A stretch of 64,000 nucleotides of DNA from Salinibacterium sp. ZJ450 (lineage in GTDB: Bacteria > Actinomycetota > Actinomycetes > Actinomycetales > Microbacteriaceae), in NCBI RefSeq assembly GCF_011751885.2, contig NZ_CP061771.1:3100001-3164000 (forward strand). The letters are read 5' to 3'. Of the stretch, positions 62,166 through 64,000 are shown one piece after another. Position numbers and translations under genes: made by a program. The first letter of the stretch is position 1. Each line of letters begins with the position of its first letter. The notes under the pieces are model-generated. The model was not told the origin of the DNA. It made no database searches and worked only from the letters and a program-made list of their open reading frames with translations.

Positions 62166-63170
62166 TTAGCCGATCGCGCGCAGTCTCGGCGCGAGGTCGC
62201 TGCGGAACAGGTCGAGGAACCGCTTCTGGTCGTGGCCGGGCGAGTGGAACACCAGGTGGTTCAGGCCCGCGTCCAGGTACGGCTGGATCTGCTCCAACGC
62301 CTGGTCGGGGTCGGATGCCACGATCCAGCGTTTCGCGATCTGCTCGATCGGCAGCGCATCGGCCGCCGCCTCCATCTCGATCGGGTCCTCGATCGAGTGC
62401 TTCTGCTCGGCGCTGAGCGACAACGGAGCCCAGAAGCGGGTGTTCTCCAGCGCGGCATCCGGATCGGTGTCGTAGGAGATCTTGATCTCGATCATCCGGT
62501 CGAGGTCCTCGAAGTTGCGGCCCGCCTTCGCGGCGCCTTCCGCGACCGCGGGCAGCAGCTGCTCAGTGTACAGCTCCATGCCCTTACCCGAGGTGCAGAT
62601 GAAGCCGTCACCGGCCCGCCCGGCGTAGCGCGCCACCACCGGGCCGCCGGCGGCGATGTAGATCGGGATGCCGCCCTCCGGCACGTCGTAGATCGAGGCG
62701 CCCTTGGTCGAGTAGTACTCGCCCTCGAAGTCGACCCGGTCACCGGTCCACAGTTGCCGCATCAGGTCCACCGACTCCCGCAGCCGCCCGAGGCGCTCCT
62801 TGAACTCCGGCCACTCACCGCGGAACCCGGTCGCGATCTCGTTCAACGCCTCCCCGGTGCCCACCCCGAGGATGATGCGGCCGGGGTAGAGACAGCCCAT
62901 GGTCGCGAACGCCTGCGCCACCACCGCCGGGTTGTAGCGGAACGTCGGGGTCATCACCGAGGTGCCGATCTGCACCTGCTTGGTGCGCTCGCCGACCGCG
63001 GTCATCCAGGCCAGCGAGAACGGAGCGTGCCCGCCCTTGTGCCGCCACGGCTGGAAGTGGTCGCTGGCGGTGACGCTGTCAAAGCCGTACTCCTCCGCCA
63101 TCACCCCGAGCTCGACCAGCTCACGCGGCGCGAACTGCTCAGCAGACGCCTTCAATCCCAGTTTCAGCAT
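62166..63170 (-). CDS. fgd: F420-dependent glucose-6-phosphate dehydrogenase
   Basis: The 334-residue protein shares long near-identical stretches with mycobacterial FGD as I recall it: [56 protein letters not shown] and [16 protein letters not shown]. Active-site His38 and Trp42 (His40 and Trp44 in the mycobacterial numbering) are present. It oxidises glucose 6-phosphate and reduces cofactor F420, supplying F420H2 to LLM-type reductases, several of which lie in this window. ATG follows AAAGAAGGCACC. Confidence 0.95.
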   Translation of the reverse strand: MLKLGLKASAEQFAPRELVELGVMAEEYGFDSVTASDHFQPWRHKGGHAPFSLAWMTAVGERTKQVQIGTSVMTPTFRYNPAVVAQAFATMGCLYPGRIILGVGTGEALNEIATGFRGEWPEFKERLGRLRESVDLMRQLWTGDRVDFEGEYYSTKGASIYDVPEGGIPIYIAAGGPVVARYAGRAGDGFICTSGKGMELYTEQLLPAVAEGAAKAGRNFEDLDRMIEIKISYDTDPDAALENTRFWAPLSLSAEQKHSIEDPIEMEAAADALPIEQIAKRWIVASDPDQALEQIQPYLDAGLNHLVFHSPGHDQKRFLDLFRSDLAPRLRAIG

Positions 63171-63231
63171 GGTGCCTTCTTTCTTGTAGCCGCGTGCCGC
63201 GCGGTAATCAATACTGGCGTGCGAGCCTTGA

Positions 63232-64000
63232 TCAGCGTGCCGTGACCTTGCCGGTGAGCTTCGCGATTGGGGCGAGCACCAGGGGTCTGGCTGCGATCCA
63301 GCCGCCGACGATGATCAGCAGCGAGACGAAGAAGATCCAGAACCCGGCCCAGTTGACCACGTCGGTGCCGCCGTACATGTGGTTCAGGTTCCGCAGCGCT
63401 CCGGTGGCGAACACCAGGGCGACGTGAATGATGATGAACGCCACGAAGTAGAGCATCACCGGGAAGTGGATCGCGCGCGCCCATTCGACTGGGTAGATCC
63501 GGTTCAGTGTCTTGGCGTTCTTCGGCCACATGCCCGACATCCGCACCCCGGTGATGGCCGCCAGCGGGGCTGCGACGAAGACGGTGAGGAAGTACATGAT
63601 CTGTTGCAGGCTGTTGTAGTTCACCCAGCCGTTCTCGGTCGGCCAGTTCAGCGACGCGTACTGCAGCATCGCCGAGAGGGCGTTGGGGAAGACCTCCCAG
63701 CTGGTCGGCACGATTCGCATCCAGTGCCCGCTGGCGAACAGCAACGCGACGAAGATGACGCCGTTGAGCAGCCACAGGATGTCGAGCGACTGGTGGAACC
63801 ACAGTCCCAGGCTGATCTTGCCCTTGCCGTCCTTGGACCATCGCGGTGTCCAGTACGCGCCCGGTCGTTTCTCGGTGCGCACCTGCAGCCCGGAACGGAT
63901 GATCAGCACCATCAGGAACACGTTGAAGAAGTGCTGCCACTGCACCCACGCCGGGAACCCGGGGGTCGCCGTCTCGGGCAGGTGGTATTCGCCGGGGAAT
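63232..64000 (-). CDS. Membrane cytochrome b/b6-domain protein, N-terminus beyond the window
   Basis: The open frame continues through the right edge (...[19 protein letters not shown]), so the GTG at 63945 is not the real start. At least four transmembrane helices with His residues are visible: [57 protein letters not shown] and [16 protein letters not shown]. Such proteins are diheme membrane anchors for molybdopterin or formate-dehydrogenase-type oxidoreductases. The partner would be outside the window. Confidence 0.8.
   Translation of the reverse strand, partial: FPGEYHLPETATPGFPAWVQWQHFFNVFLMVLIIRSGLQVRTEKRPGAYWTPRWSKDGKGKISLGLWFHQSLDILWLLNGVIFVALLFASGHWMRIVPTSWEVFPNALSAMLQYASLNWPTENGWVNYNSLQQIMYFLTVFVAAPLAAITGVRMSGMWPKNAKTLNRIYPVEWARAIHFPVMLYFVAFIIIHVALVFATGALRNLNHMYGGTDVVNWAGFWIFFVSLLIIVGGWIAARPLVLAPIAKLTGKVTAR

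Overview
The window is high-GC actinobacterial DNA, most likely from a member of the Microbacteriaceae or a close relative. The evidence is a DUF222/HNH (13E12-type) gene behind a LexA box, a DUF5997 gene paired with a LysR-type substrate-binding protein, an F420-dependent glucose-6-phosphate dehydrogenase with other luciferase-like (LLM) oxidoreductases, actinobacterial Lhr and Nei-type DNA repair genes, and very frequent use of the GGATGTCGC word. Both window ends cut genes: a Gfo/Idh/MocA oxidoreductase on the left and a membrane cytochrome b on the right.

Positions 1-23.4 kb are mostly housekeeping and accessory genes. They include a DEAD-box RNA helicase with a long leader, a phosphoribosyltransferase overlapping a Nudix-like gene, a carboxylesterase, lhr and a Nei-type glycosylase, small membrane proteins and a secreted nuclease-like protein. 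A type III polyketide synthase, methyltransferase and flavoprotein operon follows, with the same order as the Streptomyces srsABC phenolic-lipid locus. Next come two LLM genes, one fused to a berberine-bridge-type FAD oxidase, behind an HxlR regulator and tandem palindromes.

Positions 23.4-33.6 kb hold an eight-gene, tightly overlapping operon divergent from an IclR regulator. It encodes biotin carrier protein, biotin carboxylase, an OadA-like carboxyltransferase, a HAD phosphatase, a two-subunit phosphotransferase related to PEP synthase and phenylphosphate synthase, a phenylacetate-CoA-ligase-like enzyme and an amidohydrolase. This matches in content the hydroxyphenylethanone (Hpe) pathway of Rhodococcus rhodochrous GD02 and the Acv/Vce system of Sphingobium SYK-6. 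Those pathways phosphorylate, carboxylate, dephosphorylate and then cleave acetovanillone or 4-hydroxyacetophenone.

Positions 33.6-45.2 kb are again ordinary genes: gap, an NTF2-like protein, LLM, EI24, alcohol dehydrogenase, CarD, acetyltransferases, DUF2079, RidA and a coiled-coil membrane protein. Intergenic regions here contain DnaA-box-like sites and a long inverted repeat.

Positions 45.2-60.3 kb hold a second aromatic island. An IclR regulator and pobA (4-hydroxybenzoate 3-hydroxylase) come first. A second IclR regulator precedes an operon of cytochrome P450, a second phosphotransferase pair, SDR, [2Fe-2S] ferredoxin, ferredoxin reductase, an HD-domain protein, aldehyde dehydrogenase and a second HD-domain protein. 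This matches the phosphorylation-initiated 4-cresol (Cre) pathway of Corynebacterium glutamicum. A convergent two-component flavin-dependent phenol hydroxylase operon (HpaB/PheA1-like plus reductase) lies downstream; its presumed promoter shares an operator core with the P450 operon and is followed by a 24-codon leader that resembles the start of that P450. A semialdehyde dehydrogenase, fgd and the cytochrome b fragment close the window.

Together the two islands predict that para-substituted phenols are first phosphorylated on the ring hydroxyl. They would then be processed at the side chain by carboxylation (Hpe) or P450 oxidation (Cre), dephosphorylated, and funnelled as 4-hydroxybenzoate through PobA to protocatechuate. 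No uptake transporter and no ring-cleavage genes are present in the window. Product names for the two pathways rest on family recognition and gene order, not on alignment.
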